A stretch of 64,000 nucleotides of DNA from assembly GCA_019448385.1 (NCBI GenBank), contig JAGTXO010000001.1, forward strand, positions 682,001 through 746,000. The letters run 5' to 3'. This DNA comes from Diacronema lutheri (Eukaryota; Haptophyta; Pavlovophyceae; Pavlovales; Pavlovaceae). A program made the translations under genes and the position numbers. The notes beneath the pieces were generated by a model that was not told the origin of the DNA, did no database searches, and saw nothing but the letters and a program-made list of their open reading frames with translations. Shown one piece after another: positions 41,072 through 52,343 of the stretch (its first letter is position 1; the number at the start of each line of letters is the position of its first letter).

Positions 41072-41950
41072 TCACAGGTCGAGGATCGGGTTCTTCGGCA
41101 CGCTGGTGAGGCGCGCGCCATAGCCTGCAACGTACGCCGTGTTGCGCAGCCCGGCAAAGTGCGGCGTGAGGAGTGCGGACAAGCGAGCTCTCAGCTGCTC
41201 GTCGTCGGCGGACGTGAGCTCGCCACCCTTCACGGCGGCCACCAGGTCGTCGAGCATCAGCCCCTCGAGGCGTGTGGAGAGGACGGTGCCGCCCGCAGCG
41301 CTCGTCGCACTGCCCGCCTGCGGCTGCGCTTTGCCCTTGCCCGCCGCGCCCTTGCTCGCGTCAGCGGCCGCGGCGGCTGCGGCGAGCATCACGCCCGATC
41401 CGCTCGTCGGCTCCGACACGATCTCGCAGCCGCCGTCCTTGTGGAAACGGAGCACGAAGGCCTCGTGGGCGTGCGCCGCGAGAAACTTGGCAATGTCCTC
41501 CGGGCGCACGCTCACCGTCGCCGCGTTGTGCATCGGGTGCACAAGCGCGAGCTCGGCCTGGAGGACCGCCTCGTCCAGCAAGGACACCACCTTTGGCGTC
41601 GGACCCTGGTCGTTCACAATGCCGAACGGTGTCGCCGAGCCCGGCTCCAGCCCGAGCGCTTCGGTCAAGTCGTGCGCAAACTTGAGGCCTGGAGCCATGA
41701 GCAGCACGCCGAGCTTCTTCATGTCGACGCGGCTGTCGACAGCCGCGGTGAGGAGCCACTTTCGCGCCTTCTTGTTGTCAGTGATGAAGAGGTTTTTGGT
41801 GCGCACCGCGTCGACGCGGTCGAGGCCGCAGGTGGCCTCGGCCTCTCGCGCTTCGGGCACCGTGCTCACCGGTGCGTGGCGGTACACGGTGTACGCCATG
41901 CCCGCAGCGTCGAGCTTCTTGAGCAGCTCCTCCTCGGCTGTCGTGGCCAT
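41072..41950 (-). CDS. YbaK/ProX-type aminoacyl-tRNA deacylase (PRORSD1-like)
   Basis: 292 residues, single exon. The first 170 residues match the prolyl-tRNA-synthetase-associated domain that hydrolyses mischarged tRNA: YRHAPVSTVPEARE, TKNLFITDNKKARKWLL, GSATPFGIVNDQGPTPKVV and HPMHNAATVSVRPEDIAKFL. GXXXP and the conserved Lys after the Asn-rich loop are present. After an Ala/Gly linker there is a C-terminal extension ending GLRNTAYVAGYGARL, not part of the deacylase. No catalytic synthetase domain is attached, so it acts in trans. Start is 23 bp from the start of the filamin-repeat gene. Confidence 0.85.
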   Translation of the reverse strand: MATTAEEELLKKLDAAGMAYTVYRHAPVSTVPEAREAEATCGLDRVDAVRTKNLFITDNKKARKWLLTAAVDSRVDMKKLGVLLMAPGLKFAHDLTEALGLEPGSATPFGIVNDQGPTPKVVSLLDEAVLQAELALVHPMHNAATVSVRPEDIAKFLAAHAHEAFVLRFHKDGGCEIVSEPTSGSGVMLAAAAAAADASKGAAGKGKAQPQAGSATSAAGGTVLSTRLEGLMLDDLVAAVKGGELTSADDEQLRARLSALLTPHFAGLRNTAYVAGYGARLTSVPKNPILDL

Positions 41951-41973
41951 CGTGGGCGTGCGCTTTCAAAACG

Positions 41974-44900
41974 ATGCCGGACGTGGACGCGTCCAACTGC
42001 ACGGTGCATGGGTTCGTGGAGCATGCGGTTGTGCGCACGCCAATGACCTTCGCGCTCCAGGCGCGCGATGCTGCATGGAATCCCGTGCACATCGGCGGTG
42101 CGGATGTGCGCGTCGCCGTCCGCGGTGGACCGTCCGGTGGCGCGTCGGGGCGCGTGGACGACGAGGGCGACGGCACGTACCGAGTGCGGTGGGAGGCGGC
42201 GGCGAGTGGGACGTACGCCATCACGATTGGCGTCAATGGCATCGACGTGCCCGGCTGCCCGTTTGTATGCCGCGTCGCCGAGCTGCGCATGCCGAGGTGC
42301 ACCACGCACGGCGACGGGCGGCACGACGCGGTCGCGGGCGAGCTCGCGAGCTTCACGCTCAGCTTCGACGCGCCGTTCACGGACAATTGTATCTCGTGCG
42401 AGCTCGTGCGCCAGCCCTTTGTCACTGAGCACGCCGCCGCGCACGCAGAGCCACGCGACGCGCGAGTCGCCGCGTCGGTCTCGCGGCTAAGCGCGCGCGC
42501 CTTTCGCGTCGCGCACACGGCACGTGCTGCTGGCGACTACTCACTGAGCGTGCGCGCGGAGGGGCGTGCGCTTGGGCACGTCGACAGCGCGGGGCTCGTG
42601 CGCGTGCGCGCTGGTCCCGTGTGCCCGCCCGCGTGCGAGCTGCGCCTCGTCGACGAGCTCGCTGACCTTTCGGCTAATCGGACGGCGGCCGACCCGGGCG
42701 GCTTGCACGAGCGCAGGAGCGGCCTTGCCGTCCTGCGCGCGGGCGTGCCGCTCGTGCTGCGCGTGCACATGCGCGACGCCTTTGGCAACACAATAGACGA
42801 CGGTGCGGCGCCAAACGGCGCCGCTACCACCGCCGACGGTGCCGCTGACGGCACGCTCGCCGTCGCAGTTGGAGTGCGCGGGCCCGGCGTCCTGAGCTGG
42901 CGCAGTGCGCGCGAGGCTGACGGCGCCTGGCTGCTGCGCACCGTGCCGCGCACGAGCGGCGAGTACGCGCTGCATGTCGCGCACGCGAGCGGCGCGCCGT
43001 TCGTCGGCAGCCCACTGCGCGTGTGCGTGCTGCCGAGGCTGGTGGCCGCGCGAGAGCTCGGGGCGACCAGTTGTGCGCCGCTCGTCGCGACTGCGGGTGC
43101 ACTGTGCCGCCTCGTGCTGCGCGCGCAGCCGGAGGCGGACGAGGCGGTGGAGGTCGAAGATTCGGGAGGGCTTTGCGCGCAGCTCATGCCCAGCCGATTG
43201 GACGCGCGCGCGTGCGCCGGCTCGAGCGACGGCGATCCGCCACCCGCGCCGGCGCCCGCACTGGTCTCACGCGCGCGCGGTGAGCGGAGTGGCTGGCGAG
43301 TGGAGTACGTGGCGAGGAGGGCGGGCGAGTACACACTGTCGGTCACGTGCGCGCGTACGGGCGAGCACGTGCGCGGCTCGCCCTTTGGCGTGCGCGTGCT
43401 GCCCGCCGAGCCCGATGCGCGCGCGTCGCGCGTTGAGCGCGCCCCCGCCACGCTGCTCGCCGGTGCCGGCGGCACAGTCGTCGTGCGCGCTCGCGACCGG
43501 TTCGGCAACGACTGTCTCGTCGGCGGCGAGCTCGGCTTCAGCGCGCGTCTGTATGCGCTTCGCGACGAGGGTGCGTCCGAGTGCAGCGCGCATGACGTAA
43601 CGGCCGACCTGCACGATGGCCGCTATGAGATGCTCCTGCGCGCCGAGCTGCTCCGCATGGCGGGCGCGTACCACATGCGGGTGCTGCTGCGCGGAGATGC
43701 GGTTGGCGGAGCCGAGGGCAGCGCCGCAGCGCCGCTGGTGCTGCGCGTGCTCGCCGGTCGAGCGCACGCGCGCGCGTGCGTGGCGCACGGCCGGGGCCTT
43801 GTCGTGGCCGAGGCGCACAGCGTGGCCGAGTTTGAGGTGCGCACGGCGGACGAGTTTGGCAATGCGACGCCGGCGAACGAGGACGGGGCCGCTCCAGATA
43901 ACGCGAGGCCAGGCGTGACCGTCGAGGTTCGCGGGCCATGTCGTCCAACGAGCTGCCGCGTGTGGCACGCGGGCGGAGCGCTGTACCGCGCATGTTACCC
44001 GCTGCCGCTTTCCGGCAGGTTCTGCGTGCACGTGTGCGTGCACGGCCAGCCCGTGCCCGGCAGTCCGTTTGTCGTGCATGCGCTCCGGAGGCCGCGCGCG
44101 CCGCCTCTCGCGCCGCGCTCGGCGCACGAGATGGCCGAGCGGCCGACAGAAGGCGAGGCGCAAAGCCAACGGCGCGCGGGCGCAGGCGCGCGCTTCGTCG
44201 GATCGGGCGATGGAGCGTCCAGCGCACCACCGCTCGCGCCAAACGGCGGCGCGCGCGCAGCCATGCCGCTCGCGCGCGCGCGCGACGCGCGCGACGACGA
44301 CGACGACGACGACGACGCTGCGGCTGCGGCTCGACTCGCGCGCGCGCCCGTGTCAAGCGGCATGGTGGATCGGAGGGGCTTGCATCGCGGCTGCGCGCAC
44401 TGCTCCCGCTCGCAGCTGGAGCTCGCGGACGGGGAGGTGCCTGTCGTCGGCGCCACCCTCCGATTGCGGCTGCTGCTGCGCGATGGCCACGGACTGCCCG
44501 CGTGCGAGCACGCGTCGGGTGCCGTGCGCGTCTTTGCGCGCGGGCCGGTGAGCGTGCACCCGCCCGCGCTTGAGGCGGGCGCCGAGCGCGGCGAGCTTTC
44601 ACTGTCGTTCGAGGCGCCGATCTCGGGCGAGTACGCGCTGAGCGCCACGCTGGGCGGCTCGCACGTGCGCGGCTCGCCTCTGCTCGTGCGCGTGCACTCG
44701 CCCAGCGCGCACGCCGCGCACAGCCGACTGCGCGGCGGCGGCGCGCTGAGCGCGCGCGCGGGCGACGACGCGGTGTTCGATGTGGAGGCGCGCGATGTGC
44801 GCGGCGAGCTGGTGCTTTCGCCTCCGCGCGCGCCGCCCTTCTGTGGCTGGGTGGCCTCTCCCTCCGGCCGCCGCCTCAAGCTGCTCGTCACCGCAGGTCG

Positions 44901-45925
44901 GCCGCGGAGGGCGCGCGCCGCCGCTGCAATCGACCCGTCCGCCGTCCGCCGTGCGCCGCGCGTTCGCGCGTGCGCGCGCAGGCCAGCCCCACCGCGGTGT
45001 GCAGAGCTGACGCATGTCGCCGGCCGTGCGCGCGTGTGCGCGCGCCCCACGCGGCGCACGGCGCGCAGCGGGCGATGGCGTGCACCGCTTCTCGTTCGTG
45101 CCTACGGAGAGCGGAGAGCACTCGCTGCACGTCCTGCTGCGCGGCGGGCTGCCCCACGCGCCCGCCGTCGCGCTGCGCGACTCGCCGTTTCGAGTCGCCG
45201 TCTCGCCTGCCGAGCCCGACGCGCGCGCGAGCGACGTGCAGCTCCTCAGCGCGCCCGAGCTGCGCGTGGGCGACTCGGCCATCTTGCTCGTGCGGTTGCG
45301 CGACCGTTTCGGCAACCAGCTGCGCGCGCCTGCCGGCGCCGTGCGCGCGGCGCTCGTTGGGCCGGCCGACGCGGCGTTGCAGCTTGTCGAGAGCAACGAT
45401 GGTGCAATTCTTGTGCGCGCGCGCGCGCATGCGGCGGGCGCGTACGCCGCGCACATGACGCTCGGCCAGGCCGGCGCGGCGCACATCCGCGGCAGCCCGC
45501 TCGACGTTGCGTTCGCGCCGGGCGCGCTCACGCCGCGCGCGTGTACGGTCGGCGTGCTCTTCGGCGGGCGCGCGGGCGAGGGCCTTCAGCTTGCGCTCGT
45601 GCCGCGCGACGCCAACGGCAACCGGCTGTCTCCCGACAGCAGCACGGTGATCGCCATGCGCGTTCGCGCGCCCGTTTTCGCGCCCAAAGCGCTGCGCACG
45701 CACGTGCGAGCCGACCAAGGCCTTGGCGCGCACGTGCTTTCGTTCGTGCCGCCCGTGCACGGCGTGTACAACGTCTCGATGTACGTGAATGGCGGCTGCG
45801 TTGGTCGAGCGATGGTGCGCGTTGAGCCACAGGCAGATGCCGAGTCGGCCGTCACGTTGGACCCGCAACTCGAGGCCGCGCAGCTCCGGCAGTGGGGGCC
45901 GCGAGTTGCGCTCGTCGCGCACTGA
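41974..45925 (+). CDS. Filamin-type immunoglobulin-repeat protein
   Basis: Exons 41974-44896 and 45069-45925 give 1259 residues, almost entirely filamin/ABP280 repeats of about 95 residues. Repeat ends are visible as VPGCPFVCRV, VGSPLRVCVLP, VRGSPFGVRVLP, VPGSPFVVHAL, VRGSPLLVRVH, RDSPFRVAVSP and IRGSPLDVAFAP, with RDRFGN and DEFGN turns between strands. No calponin-homology actin-binding domain, TRIM or other domain is present, so it is not a true filamin. There is no signal peptide, so a cytoplasmic scaffold, possibly flagellar, is likely. A low-complexity Arg/Asp stretch lies near residue 770. The intron is GT-AG and phase-matched (gcag|gtcggc). Confidence 0.82.
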
Positions 45926-45961
45926 CAGGCCAATTACGCACCTACTTCGCCCGGCCGCTGG

Positions 45962-48900
45962 CTACCTCCAGAGGCCCAAGCGCAGCCCCTTGCGGACAGG
46001 CGGACTGCGCAGGTCGCCCTCCTGCACGTCGCTCGAGGCACCTGTGCCATTTCGTTCCGTGCCCGCCTCCGAGTCAGACGCGCGCGAGAGCCAGAGCGGC
46101 AGCTCAGTCTGCGCGTCCCGCGCGCCGTCGACCTGCAAACGGCCGGCGGGGACCCCGAGCTCCGCGTCGCTCGGCACCGGAGGCGACGAGAGCGAGTTCG
46201 TCCCGACGTGCCCCTGCGCCGCGCGCGCGGACGCGATGCGTCGGTCAGGCGCGCGACCGGCCGACGCACGCACCGGGCGTGCGGCACGGCGGCCAACTGC
46301 GCGCGCACAGCCCACAGAGCGCAGCCGCTGAGGCGCGCGCGCGCGTGCGCGCGCGCGCGCCACTCGCCGCCCAGCGTGCGCCTCACCTTGGTGACGAGCG
46401 TCGATGCAGCCGTCGGCACGCGGGCGGCGTACGCCGAGCTTGGCACGGCGTACGCGCGCTCGGCGCAGGCGCGCGCGATGCGCTTGCGCAGCGCGAACGC
46501 GACGACGAGGAACGCGCACGCGCAGCAGCCGCTCATCGTCGCCGCGCCCACGGCGGAGAGCGCCATCACAGGGAGCAGCGCTCGCAGCACGCTAAACGCC
46601 AACGCGGCCTCGCGTTCGTCGACGCCACGCTGCGCCGCGCCGCCTCCGCCCGCGGCAACGACGGTCACGTCGAGTAGCAGCTGCGTGCCGTCGCTCTGCG
46701 CATGGAGCGTGTACACGCCCGACTCGACCACCTCCTCCATCTCCTCGCTGTGGAATGAGAGGAGGGCGGTCGGAACCGACAGCACGACGGTCCTCTGCTC
46801 GCCCGGCTGGAGCCGCACGTTGCTGAAGCCAACGAGCCGCTGCCGCTCGGGTGCGACGCCGGACGAGCGGTACTGCTGCGTCGCATAGAGGAGGACAGTG
46901 TGCCTGCCCTCGCGCTCGCCGCGGTTCGTCACCGCGAGGCTGACGCCAAACGTGCCCTGCGAGTGCGCCGGCGCGCGGCGTGCGCGCGGGTGAAAGGCCG
47001 CGTGCGGGGGCGCAAGAAGGAAGGGGGGCAAGGGCCGCGTGCACGGGCGCGCGCACCGGGTGGAGCACGCGCGCAGGCGCGGAATCAGCGTCGCTGTACT
47101 CGAAGCGCGTGTACGAGAGCCCGTGCCCAAACGGGAATTCGACGGGGCAATCTGTTGTGCCCCCGGAGAGGTAGCCGCCCGCAGAGCCCGAGCAGCGCGC
47201 GGCGTGGGTCTGGTAGTGCGTGCCGAGCGCGTTGGGCAGCGCGGGGTAGGTGAGCGGCAGCCGACCCGACGGGTTGGTCATGCCGAGGAGCACCTCGGCG
47301 ATCGCCGTGCCGCCATGCGGGCCGGGCACGCCCGCCCAGACAACGGCGACGACAGAGCTGAGTTGGGGCAGCCCGTTCAGTAGCCGCGGCCTGCCCGAGA
47401 TGAGCACGAGGATGATGGGCACATGCGGCGCGTGCGCGGCGAGCGCGCGCACGAGCTCGAGCTGCCCCGCGTGCAGCGCGAGGTCATCAATGTCGCCGGG
47501 CTTCTCGGTGTAGTTCTCCTCGCCGAGCGCGACAATCGCAACGTCCGCCGAGAGCGCGGCGTCGAGCGCGGCGGCGAGCTCGGCGGGGCCGCCGCACGTG
47601 GCGGTCGCGTGCGTGGGCGCGTCGATCGTGCAGCCCGGCGTGTGCACGAGCTCGACGCCGTCGGGCAGCAGCCTGCCGAGCGCCTGCCGCACCGTCTCGC
47701 CGCCCGCCTCAAAGTCCGAATCTCGGCATCCGCCCTGCCATCGCACGGACCAGCCGCCGGCCTGGAAGACGAGAGAATCGGAGGTTGGGCCCGTGAGCAG
47801 CAGCCGTCTGCGCGCGCCGCGTGCCGGGTCGAGCGGCAGCACCGCGGGCGTCGGCAGCGGCGCGCACGTGCCGGCCGCGTTGCGAGCATTGTCGTCGCCG
47901 CGCGAGATCGACGCGGCCGCGCTCTTAAGGAAGCAGATTGGCCAATCAGGATGCGAGGCCCTCCATGAGCCCATGAAGAGCCACACAGCGCACGCGGCTT
48001 CCGCCTCGCACCGCGCGCGGCACTCCGCCGCGTCCGGCACGTCGGCGCGCGAGAAGCTGCCGCCCGGCAGGTCGTGGCTGCTCGTCGCGCCCGCGTCGAG
48101 CAGCACAGGGCCGCACACGCGCTCGGCGGACGGCGCGGGGGGCAGGCCGCGGTTGAGCAGCAGCGTGACGCTCGCGCGCGCGCTCTCGAGCGCCAGCTCG
48201 CCGTCCTTGCCCACGCGCGAGAAGAGCGGCGTCTCGTTGCTCGGCACGGGCGAGCGGAAGAGGCCGAGCCGCTCCTTGAGCGCAAGGACCCGCGAAACGC
48301 TCTCGTCTACGCGCCCGACGGGCAGTGCGCCCGTGCGCACGAGGCGGAGGACGTGGCGCGAGAAGGAGTTGTCGAGCGGCACCATCGACATGTCAATCGA
48401 CGTGCGCTCGAGCGCGAGGAGTACGGCCGCCTCCTCGCTCTGCGCGGCGTGGTGGAAGGAGTGGAGGTTGTTGATCTCGCCCCAGTCGGTGACGAGCAGG
48501 CCCGCAAAGCCAAGCTCGTCGCGCAGCACGCGGCGCAGCCACTTGCGCGAGGCGACAATCGGCACGCCGTTCAACTCGTTGTACGAGTTCATCGCGCTCA
48601 GCACGCCCGCCTCACGCACGGCGGCCGTGAACGGGCGCAGGTAGGAATCGCGCAACGCGCCCTCGTGCACGCTCACCGGCGCGCGGTCGTGCCCGTTCGC
48701 CGGGTGCGCGTACGCGAAGAAGTGCTTCATGCACGCGGCGGCGCGCGGCAAATCAGCGTCGCCCGTCTCCGCCTGCATGCCGCGGATCATCGCCACTCCG
48801 AGCTGCGACGCGACAAGCGGGTCCTCGCCAAAGGTCTCGTACACGCGAGGGAACGCCGGATGCGTCGCGAGGTCGAGGATGGGCGAGAAGAGCCACGGCA

Positions 48901-49384
48901 CGCCCGCGGCGATCGTGTCGCGCGCCTGCGCAGCACCAACCGCCTCGACGATCCCGCGGTCGAACGTGGCGGCGAGCGCGATCTGGTGGCCGAAGAGCGT
49001 CGCGCCGCGCACGTACGTCGCGCCGTGCACCGAGTCGAGCCCAAAAAGCACCGGTGGCAGGCCGAGGCGCTGCGCCTCGGCTTGCACACCGCGGACGATC
49101 GCGCGCCACTCGTGCGCCGACAGCCCCGTGGGACCGGCAGCCGCGCAGTCGCGCCCGCTGAGGGGCGAGTTCAAGATTGAGCCGACGCGCACTTCGCCGA
49201 GCCAGTATGCGAGCTTGCGCTTGTCGAGCGCGCCGTCCGTCATCATGACGCTGATGTCCACTTGCGTCATCTGCCCGACCTTGTCCGCAACGCTCATCGC
49301 TCGCACGATGCTGTCGAGCGCGTCCGCGCGCGCACTTCGCGCGCAGAGCGCCGCGAAGCATGCGAACCCCGCGCGCGAGAACAT
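45962..49384 (-). CDS. Membrane-anchored GH3 beta-glucosidase
   Basis: Exons 49384-47057, 46956-46387 and 46213-45962 give 1049 residues. Signal peptide (GFACFAALCARSARA), GH3 N-terminal barrel with VLFGLDSVHG, KHFFAYAHPANG and nucleophile region LLVTDWGEINN, then the second GH3 domain with NYTEKPGDIDDL and FPFGHGLSYTRFEYS. A Cys-rich PAN-like insert (CRARCEAEAACAVWLF) sits between the lobes. The C-terminal fibronectin-III-like domain continues over intron 1. A membrane helix (VLRALLPVMALSAVGAA and the following Cys-rich stretch) and a roughly 130-residue Ser/Arg tail follow; GH3 enzymes rarely carry these. The enzyme would face outside or the lumen and hydrolyse beta-glucosides. Donors are GT (AAG|GTGAGG for intron 2). 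Confidence 0.87.
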
Positions 49385-49453
49385 GGACGCCACCGCCCAG
49401 TGCGCGAGGGAAGGAAGGCGCTGCGTTTGATCGATTTCACGAAACTGGGGGAG

Positions 49454-50401
49454 ATGGCGTCGGCGACGAGCTCGGTAATCGTGGACAGTGGCGCGGTCGT
49501 CCTGAGGCGCGCGTCGGGCGCCACGTGCGAGGTTACGCTCTTCGGCGCGCACGTGCGCAGCTGGAAGCCGACCGGTGGCGCAGAGCAGCTCTTCGTCTCG
49601 TCCGCCTCGCAGCCACCGCCCAAGGCGCTCCGCGGCGGCGTGCCGATCTGCTTCCCGCAGTTTGCAGACCGCGGGCCGGGCGGCAAGCACGGCTTTGCTC
49701 GCACGTCGTCCAAGTGGGCGGTTCTGGCCAGCGCGACTGAACCTTCGCCGACGGTCACGCTCGAGCTCCGCGCCGATGACGAGACGCGCGTCTCGTGGCC
49801 CGGACGGTTGCTCTACCACGTGACGCTGTCGTCGGACACAGCGCTCTCGCTCGCGATGCAGGTGGTCAACGAGGGCGAAGAGCCAGCTGAGTTTACGACC
49901 GCGTTGCATACGTATTTCAAGGTCGACGACGTCACCGCGGTGCGCATCGAGGTGCGCGCGCGAGCCCGCACAGCCGCTCACCGCCGTGCGTGGCGCTCAC
50001 CCCACGCTCTGACCCCGCTACTGCGCTCCGGTTCACAGGGCCTCGCCGGCGTCGCGTACGAGGACTGCGCGGTGCCCAAGGGCGCAGACGGCAAGCCTCC
50101 GCGCACGGTTGAGGAGGCGGAGCACGTCGCGCTCGTGGGCGAGGTCGATCGCGTGTACGTGGGCACTCCCGCACAGCTCATGCTGCACGACGGGAGCACG
50201 CGGCGCATCGCGATCAATGCGATGGGTTTCAAGGACACGGTCCTGTGGAACATCGGCGCGGACAAGGCCACGAGCCTCGCCGATCTCGGCGCGGGCGAGT
50301 GGCAGCAGTACGTGTGCATCGAGAGCGCGCTGATCGACAAGCCCGTCAAGCTCGAGCCACACATGAGCTGGACTGCCGGCGTCTCGTACGCGCTCGCCTG
50401 A
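49454..50401 (+). CDS. Glucose-6-phosphate 1-epimerase-like (aldose epimerase family)
   Basis: Interconverts alpha and beta anomers of glucose 6-phosphate or a related sugar phosphate. Exons 49454-49951 and 50039-50401 give 286 residues. GAHVRSWKPTGGAEQLFVS, LRGGVPICFPQFADRG, HGFARTSSKW, HTYFKVDDV, VDRVYVG and CIESALI match the YeaD/At5g-type family, with the catalytic His in HTYF and Glu in CIESA. No targeting peptide is evident, so it is probably cytosolic. The intron is GT-AG and the join gives KVDDVTAVRIEGLAGVAYED. Divergent from the GH3 gene with 69 bp between starts, so both sugar-metabolism genes may be co-expressed. Confidence 0.87.
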   Translation: MASATSSVIVDSGAVVLRRASGATCEVTLFGAHVRSWKPTGGAEQLFVSSASQPPPKALRGGVPICFPQFADRGPGGKHGFARTSSKWAVLASATEPSPTVTLELRADDETRVSWPGRLLYHVTLSSDTALSLAMQVVNEGEEPAEFTTALHTYFKVDDVTAVRIEVRARARTAAHRRAWRSPHALTPLLRSGSQGLAGVAYEDCAVPKGADGKPPRTVEEAEHVALVGEVDRVYVGTPAQLMLHDGSTRRIAINAMGFKDTVLWNIGADKATSLADLGAGEWQQYVCIESALIDKPVKLEPHMSWTAGVSYALA

Positions 50402-50493
50402 GCGCGCGGCGGCCCGCGCGGCCCAGAGCAGCGCGGCCATCGGGGCGCATGGATGGCACGATGCACGGTCAAGTGATGGTCAATGGACGGGTG

Positions 50494-52323
50494 CTATGTC
50501 GCGCCGGCCGCCGCGAGCCGTGCGAGCAGCGCGTCGTGCAACTCGATGCACTGCTCGTCAAGCGCGCCGTCGAGCGCGGCGTGCGCGGCGCCGATGAGGT
50601 CGACGACGGCGCGCTGCGTGTGCGGTTCGGCCGAGCGCAGCGCCTCTTCGACACGCCGGTGCGCGAGCAGGTCGACGACGGCGCGCAAGAACCTTGACGC
50701 GTATGGCGGAGAGGCCATCGCGCCGAGCTCGGTGACAAAGTAGCGCAGCAGCGCGAGGTCGACGGTGGGCGCGCTCGCGCGCATGCACGCGAGGACGGGC
50801 AGCGCCTCGCCGAGCAGGAGCGCATGCAAGAGCGAGTCGAGCAGCCGCCGCTTGACCGCGAGCCGCGCGGACGCCTCGAGGTCGTCCGCACGCGGCTCGT
50901 GCGCAAATGCGTCGACGAGCACGGCTGCGGCGTGCGGGCGGAGGCGCGGGGTGTGCGCCGCGATCTGGTCGAGCAGCGGCAGGATGGAGCTCAGCGACGC
51001 CATGTTATACCGCGAGCTTGCAAGGCGCGCGTCGAGCAGGTTTGCACGCACCCATTCGATGACGCCCGCGCCAACCACCGGATAACCCTCGCTCAGCCGG
51101 ACCAGCGCGGCGCAGCCGGCGCTTAGCTCGGTGCCGACTGGGTTGTCCGCGCAGATGCGCTGCGCGCTGCTCAGTCGCGCGCTGAGCGCGCCGACGCGCG
51201 CGCGCCACTCGTCGCCGACGCCGTGCCGTACGCACTCGCCGTCCGTGCACGGCAGCACAGCGCTCGCGTGCGCGAGCACCGCCACGTACTGCGCGCGGTA
51301 GCCGTATGGCACAGGGTTGATCGGCGAGAAGACCGCGGCGGCCAGTCGGCGCAGGAGCACACCGTGGCGCACGCACCCGCGCGCGGCGCGCGCCTCGACG
51401 GCGGCGGCGTCGGTGGCGCCACCGCCGCCGCCGTTGCCGCCGTTGCCGTCGCCACCGTCGCCACCGTCGCCACCGCTGCCACCGGGCGCGTCGAGGAGCG
51501 AGTGCAGGCGGAGGACGTCGGCGGCACCGAGGTCGGTGTGCGCGCTCGTCGCGCCATCGAGCGCGGCGAAGAGATCCGAGTGCCGAGGCGCGCCGGCCGC
51601 AAGGAGCGCGAGCCGGCCGCTCGCCACACCCGCACGTGGCGCCGCGGCGCGCTCCACCTCCTCGCGCAGCTGCAGAAAGGAGGGGTGGCGGGCACCGAGG
51701 TCGCTGAGCAAGAGCAGGGCAAGCAGGTAGCACGTTTCGGACGCGCAGCACAGCTGCTCGAGCTGCGCGAGCTCGGACGCGCCCGCATCGCCGCGCACGC
51801 GCAGCACGCCCAGGGCGAGGCGCACGAGCGCGCCGCTGAATTCCGCCGGCAGCTCCGAGGCCTCGGCGGCGCGGCCAGTGCGCTCGTGGGCGGCAAGTTC
51901 GACGATGCGGCGCATCGCAAAGACAAGCAGCATGCTCGACGGATGCTCCGCCGCCAGCGTCGAGACAAGCTGCCGGCCGTGCGGCAGCACGAGCAGCTCC
52001 TCAACCCAATCCGGCACCTTGCCCGTGTCGAGCACCGTGTCGGCCTGCTTGGCTGTGAAGGCGGTGGAAACGCGCGCGCAGAGGTGCGACCAGACGAGCT
52101 CGGCCAGCTCGCCCGCACTCACCCCCGCGTCCTCACACAGCTGCCAGAAGAGCGACGCCATCGGCGCATAACCACAATAGCCGTCGGCCAGGAGCTGTAT
52201 TGCGGTCTGCGGATCGCCGTTCGCCTCGAAAAAGTCACGCAGGTGCGCCTCGACAACAGGCTCCATTATCGCGTCCGGTGCTGCGAGCAGCTGCTCGGCA
52301 CCGCTCTCAGCGTGGTCCCCCAT
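50494..52323 (-). CDS. NELFCD: NELF-C/D (TH1) transcription elongation factor subunit
   Basis: Subunit of the negative elongation factor that pauses RNA polymerase II. Single exon, 609 residues (human 590). EPVVEAHLRDFFEANGDPQ near the N-terminus parallels EPSIFNTLKRYFQAGGSPE. The middle has AAAVFSPINPVPYGYRAQYV and AVLAHASAVL. The C-terminal half is strongest: GYPVVGAGVIEWVRANLLD, ALLRYFVTELGAMASPPYAS. Helical throughout, with a Gly/Asp repeat (51410-51490) inserted. Two possible starts, 52323 and 52266, each preceded by the same 18-bp sequence. NELF is best known from animals and Dictyostelium. Other NELF subunits are not in this window. Confidence 0.85.
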   Translation of the reverse strand: MGDHAESGAEQLLAAPDAIMEPVVEAHLRDFFEANGDPQTAIQLLADGYCGYAPMASLFWQLCEDAGVSAGELAELVWSHLCARVSTAFTAKQADTVLDTGKVPDWVEELLVLPHGRQLVSTLAAEHPSSMLLVFAMRRIVELAAHERTGRAAEASELPAEFSGALVRLALGVLRVRGDAGASELAQLEQLCCASETCYLLALLLLSDLGARHPSFLQLREEVERAAAPRAGVASGRLALLAAGAPRHSDLFAALDGATSAHTDLGAADVLRLHSLLDAPGGSGGDGGDGGDGNGGNGGGGGATDAAAVEARAARGCVRHGVLLRRLAAAVFSPINPVPYGYRAQYVAVLAHASAVLPCTDGECVRHGVGDEWRARVGALSARLSSAQRICADNPVGTELSAGCAALVRLSEGYPVVGAGVIEWVRANLLDARLASSRYNMASLSSILPLLDQIAAHTPRLRPHAAAVLVDAFAHEPRADDLEASARLAVKRRLLDSLLHALLLGEALPVLACMRASAPTVDLALLRYFVTELGAMASPPYASRFLRAVVDLLAHRRVEEALRSAEPHTQRAVVDLIGAAHAALDGALDEQCIELHDALLARLAAAGAT

Positions 52324-52343
52324 TGATCGCGTCCGGTGCTGCG
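52268..52343. repeat. 18-bp direct repeat at the NELF-C/D start
   Basis: atcgcgtccggtgctgcg occurs at 52268-52285 and 52326-52343, each next to a reverse-strand ATG (52266 and 52323). A 57-bp duplication of the start region is the simplest reading. Confidence 0.7.
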
